Origin: Brevibacterium permense
Lineage (GTDB): Bacteria > Actinomycetota > Actinomycetes > Actinomycetales > Brevibacteriaceae
NCBI RefSeq assembly: GCF_013280495.1
Contig: NZ_JABSSX010000001.1
Coordinates: 1 to 64,000, forward strand
Direction of reading: 5' to 3'
Length of the DNA: 64,000 nucleotides
Below are positions 60,967 to 64,000 of the stretch, one piece after another (position 1 is the stretch's first letter; each line of letters opens with the position of its first letter). A program made the translations under genes and the position numbers. The notes under the pieces were generated by a model. That model was given only the letters and a program-made list of their open reading frames with translations, did not search any database and was not told the origin of the DNA.

Positions 60967-62787
60967 ATGACCGACACCGCGAGTCCGCGACTGTCCCGAC
61001 TGATCCGGGACACAGAGGGGTTCCTCCTGCCGCTGACCGAGGTGGCCGACGACGTCGCGGTCGCGCGAGTCGAATTCGGCTTCGACCTGCCAGCCGCGCC
61101 CACCGAGGCCGCCGACCACGGCTCCTTGAACGGAACCGTCGTCCTCGTCACCGAACCGGTGCGCAGCCCTGCCGGACTCGATTTCGTACTGACCGACTAT
61201 ACGGGAGCCGCCGCCCTCGTCGTCCCGCCCGGAACGCGCAGCCACCTCGGTGACCGGGTCGACCTGCGGGGGAGTGCGGGCCGGGCTCCGATCCTCCTCG
61301 AACGATCGCCGCATGTGACGTGGTCGGAGATCCTCGTCCATCTGCGACAGCTCATCGAAGGGGCGACGAGCGCCCTTGCCTGGCCCGATGTCGACGACCT
61401 CAGCGCCCTGGCCGCCGCCATCGCCGAAACCACGGGCGCGTCGATCACGATCGAGGACCCGGCCTCGCGAGTGCTCGCGCATGCCAACCTCGGCGACGAA
61501 CTCGATGAGATCCGTCGCGAGACGATCCTGTCCGGGGCCATTCCCGACTGGCGGATCGCCGAACTCGAGGAATCCGGGTTCCTCGACACGATCCGCCGTT
61601 CCACCGACGTCGTCGAACGTCCCGCCGAAGGCGCATCACCGGCCCGATCGGTCATCGCCCTGCGCAGCGAGGGCGAACTCATCGGGACGATCTGGGCGGC
61701 CTACCCGGCCGAGGTCGATCCCGAACCGCTGCGCGAGGTGCTGCGCGATGCCGCCCGCGCGGCCCTGCCAGTGATGCTGCGGACCCTGCGCCGGTCACCG
61801 TTCGAGAAGCGCATCCGCCGGGAGGCTCTCGGCGGGATCCTCGCCGGCTCGGCCGATCTCGGGCCGGCGGCGACCCTGCTGTCGCTGCCGTTCTCGGGCA
61901 GCTTCTGCGTCCTTGCCTTCACCGAGGTGGCCCCCGACCGAGAGCCCGTCCTGCGGTTCCATCTGCGGGCCGCCTTCGCCGATGCCGTGCTCGCGCTCGT
62001 GAGCTCCGCCGGTGCCGCACACGCCGGACATGGTTCTGTTCCTGTCAGCCCGGCAGATGTCAGCATGGGTCGATCCGGAACCGGGGAGCGGGTCCGCCTC
62101 GCGGCATTGGTGCAGATGAGCGAGCCGATGAACGCCGATCAGGTGCGCGACCACGTCATCGCCGCTCTGCGCAGGTCCCTGCCGAAGTCGGAGACCCTGT
62201 GCTTCGGAGTCGGCGCCCCGGTCGACCGCCTCGATGCCGTGCACCGGTCGTGGACCGAAGCCGCATACGTCGTCGACGCCGTGCAGACCGTCACCGAGGC
62301 GGGTCCTGGCGCGGACGACGAGGACGTGGACCCGACCGCACAGACGAGTTCGGGCACACGCGCAAGTCCGAGTACTCACCGCCGAATCGTCGGGGCGACC
62401 ATCCGCGACGTGGCAGCGAGGGTCGTCGGTCTGCAGGTCGCCGATACGCTGCTGGCCGCAGATGAGCGCGTGATCGGCGGAGGGCCCGGACCGGCCGGCG
62501 GGCGAGCACCCGCCGGCCAGCGGGCTCTGCCGGGCGCCGGAGTGCTCGGTCCGGCGCAGGCACTGGCCGCTCACGACAATCAGCACAACGGCAGCCTGCT
62601 CGAGACCCTGCGCGTCTACTTCGCCACGGTCGGCAACTCGGCCGAGGCCTCCCGCCGACTGCATGTGCACACGAATTCGCTGCGACATCGCCTCGGCCGG
62701 ATCGAGGCGATCACCGGTCTCTCAACGGCGGAACCGGCCGAGCGGCTCTGGCTCGAACTCTCCGTGCTCGTTCACGACCGGTCGTGA
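60967..62787 (+). CDS. PucR family transcriptional regulator
   Basis: 606 residues. N-terminal ~110 residues form a beta-rich PucR-like domain, then a GAF-like/CdaR central region (TTGASITIEDPASRVLAHAN; SVIALRSEGELIGTIWAAYP), and the C-terminal HTH_30: SLLETLRVYFATVGNSAEAS and RRLHVHTNSLRHRLGRIEAI. An Ala/Gly/Pro-rich insertion lies at ~505-530. Relatives regulate purine, GABA or amino acid catabolism. TACAGT ends six bases before the ATG with GGGAG between, so leaderless or short-leader translation is possible. GabT upstream and the PLP decarboxylase downstream are plausible targets. Confidence 0.88.
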   Translation: MTDTASPRLSRLIRDTEGFLLPLTEVADDVAVARVEFGFDLPAAPTEAADHGSLNGTVVLVTEPVRSPAGLDFVLTDYTGAAALVVPPGTRSHLGDRVDLRGSAGRAPILLERSPHVTWSEILVHLRQLIEGATSALAWPDVDDLSALAAAIAETTGASITIEDPASRVLAHANLGDELDEIRRETILSGAIPDWRIAELEESGFLDTIRRSTDVVERPAEGASPARSVIALRSEGELIGTIWAAYPAEVDPEPLREVLRDAARAALPVMLRTLRRSPFEKRIRREALGGILAGSADLGPAATLLSLPFSGSFCVLAFTEVAPDREPVLRFHLRAAFADAVLALVSSAGAAHAGHGSVPVSPADVSMGRSGTGERVRLAALVQMSEPMNADQVRDHVIAALRRSLPKSETLCFGVGAPVDRLDAVHRSWTEAAYVVDAVQTVTEAGPGADDEDVDPTAQTSSGTRASPSTHRRIVGATIRDVAARVVGLQVADTLLAADERVIGGGPGPAGGRAPAGQRALPGAGVLGPAQALAAHDNQHNGSLLETLRVYFATVGNSAEASRRLHVHTNSLRHRLGRIEAITGLSTAEPAERLWLELSVLVHDRS

Positions 62788-62885
62788 GAAACCTACAATC
62801 AGCTTCTGCGAACATTGGCGAATTATCGTGCGTTCTTCGAGGTCAGCCGTCCTAAGGTGACAACAGATCTCGAACAAAGGACGTT

Positions 62886-64000
62886 ATGCCCAGTCATCAC
62901 CATGCGATTCCGAACCGTCGCGCCCGAGCAATCCGAACGATCGCAGAGAACAGCGCGTCGCCTCACCGCGCAGCTGCCCCGGCACAGTCGGCACATGCCT
63001 CCGCGCGACCGGATTCGGCTCCGGCACAGTCGGCACACGCCTCCGCGCAGTCGGACTCCCTCCCCGCGCTGACCGATGAGGCGGCCGTGCTCGGACTCAT
63101 GGATCTCGACTGGGTCGACACCGCCTTTGACCGGCTGACCTCGGCATTTGCATCGGACCGCGAGGTGCTCCACGCAGTGGCGTGCAAGGCGGTGCCGCTG
63201 CCGTCGCTGCTGCGCCGATTCGCCGAGGCGGGAGCGGGCTGCGAGGTCGCCAGCCCCGGCGAACTCGAACTCGCACTCTCGGCCGGGTTCGCCCCCGACC
63301 GCATCGTCTTCGACTCTCCGGCCAAGACCTGGGCCGAACTGTGCCGGGCCGTCGACCTTGGCGTCTCGATCAATGTCGACAACTTCGACGAACTCTCGCG
63401 CCTCGACACGATCCTGGCGGAGCGTAACAGCACGGACGCCACGGCCGCCTCGGCGAAGATCGGAATCCGCATCAATCCGCAGTCGGGCACGGGCGCGATC
63501 GGCGCGCTGAGCACCGCCACCGAAACCTCGAAATTCGGTATCGGACTCGCCGACCCGGGCGCCCGCGAGGCCCTCATCGAGGCCTACCTCGCTCGCCCCT
63601 GGCTGAGTCAGATCCACGTCCACTCCGGTTCGCAGGGCATCAGCCTCGACAAGGCCGCCGTCGGAATCCGCGCCGCCGTCGACCTCGCCGAGGAGATCAA
63701 CTCCCGTGCCTCGACCAGGCGGATCACGCGCATCGACATCGGCGGGGGACTGTCGGTGAACTTCGACGGCGAGGACATCAACCCGACCTTCGCCGACTAC
63801 CGCTCGGTGCTCGAAGAGGAGGTGGCGGGCCTGTTCGAATTCGACATCGTCACCGAATTCGGCCGCGCCCTCCTCGCCAAGGCCGGCACCATCCTCACCC
63901 GCGTCGAATACGCGAAGACCACCGGCGGGCGCCGCATCGTGATGACCCAGGCCGGTGTCCAGGTCGCCACCCGCACCGCCTATGCCCCGAACGACTGGCC
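62886..64000 (+). CDS. PLP-dependent decarboxylase, alanine-racemase-fold (LysA/ODC type), partial
   Basis: 371 residues visible, running off the right edge. ATG 62886 follows AAAGGACGTT. The first ~60 residues are low-complexity with a repeated APAQSAHAS. From about residue 70 the fold-type III barrel is clear: PLP Lys in VLHAVACKAVPLPSLLRRF, AGCEVASPGELELALSAGF, IHVHSGSQG, TRIDIGGGLSVNF and EFGRALLAKAG in place of the usual EPGR. Likely substrates are basic amino acids or diaminopimelate, but it is divergent from housekeeping LysA and its position after a PucR gene suggests a catabolic or peripheral role. Confidence 0.88.
   Translation, partial: MPSHHHAIPNRRARAIRTIAENSASPHRAAAPAQSAHASARPDSAPAQSAHASAQSDSLPALTDEAAVLGLMDLDWVDTAFDRLTSAFASDREVLHAVACKAVPLPSLLRRFAEAGAGCEVASPGELELALSAGFAPDRIVFDSPAKTWAELCRAVDLGVSINVDNFDELSRLDTILAERNSTDATAASAKIGIRINPQSGTGAIGALSTATETSKFGIGLADPGAREALIEAYLARPWLSQIHVHSGSQGISLDKAAVGIRAAVDLAEEINSRASTRRITRIDIGGGLSVNFDGEDINPTFADYRSVLEEEVAGLFEFDIVTEFGRALLAKAGTILTRVEYAKTTGGRRIVMTQAGVQVATRTAYAPNDW

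Overview
The window is high-GC DNA with dense, often translationally coupled genes, mycothiol synthase, a GlnR-type regulator, PstSCAB and several genes whose start codon sits directly behind a -10 box. That combination points to an actinomycete. Gene content and protein style fit Brevibacterium or a close relative in the Micrococcales, but this is an inference from the sequence alone.

Layout. 1-5.6 kb: a DUF559-like protein, an APC permease, a CPBP protease, DoxX and nicotinamidase. 5.7-10.4 kb: an MMPL exporter followed by a complete NarL-type two-component pair. 10.5-13 kb: small enzymes and a lipoprotein. 13.3-18.3 kb: a NylB-like serine hydrolase with a long Ala/Pro tail, an AhpD-like protein, a GlxA-type regulator and GAPDH. 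18.4-24.1 kb: two orphan genes, then a quinate/shikimate catabolic block (3-dehydroshikimate dehydratase, transporter, dehydroquinase, shikimate dehydrogenase). A deletion in this block has fused the beheaded transporter gene to the beheaded dehydroquinase gene. 24.1-27.9 kb: DedA, aldo/keto reductase, pterin dehydratase, GntP permease.

28.1-33.9 kb is a coupled amino-sugar (MurNAc/anhydroMurNAc) operon: GntR/UTRA regulator with a palindromic operator, AnmK, an SSS-family symporter, MurQ and a BadF-type kinase. 33.9-39.7 kb: acetyltransferases, a membrane glycosyltransferase, a FAD-oxidoreductase remnant, PspC, RDD, tRNA-Lys and EcsC. 40.6-48.6 kb carries two phosphate uptake systems. DUF47-PiT is preceded by a compact multi-hairpin leader that is the best candidate here for an undescribed regulatory RNA. 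PstSCAB has a phased Pho-box-like array in front of pstS. 48.8-53.9 kb: a coupled operon glnR-mshD-ppk-NUDIX/phosphatase, linking nitrogen control, mycothiol and polyphosphate. 54-64 kb: a membrane protein, a 38-residue microprotein, a nitrobindin-like protein, YgfZ, GABA transaminase with a leaderless promoter, a second two-component pair whose kinase lacks a normal ATP-binding G1 box, a PucR regulator and a PLP decarboxylase running off the right edge.

Intergenic DNA is rich in long inverted repeats. Two families occur twice each (cores GGTCACCATCGGA and GCGGATCCACC), and the short word CGCCGAGGCGG recurs throughout. No rRNA, CRISPR array, intact insertion sequence or phage gene was seen. 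The many long antisense frames are GC-driven shadows and are left out.
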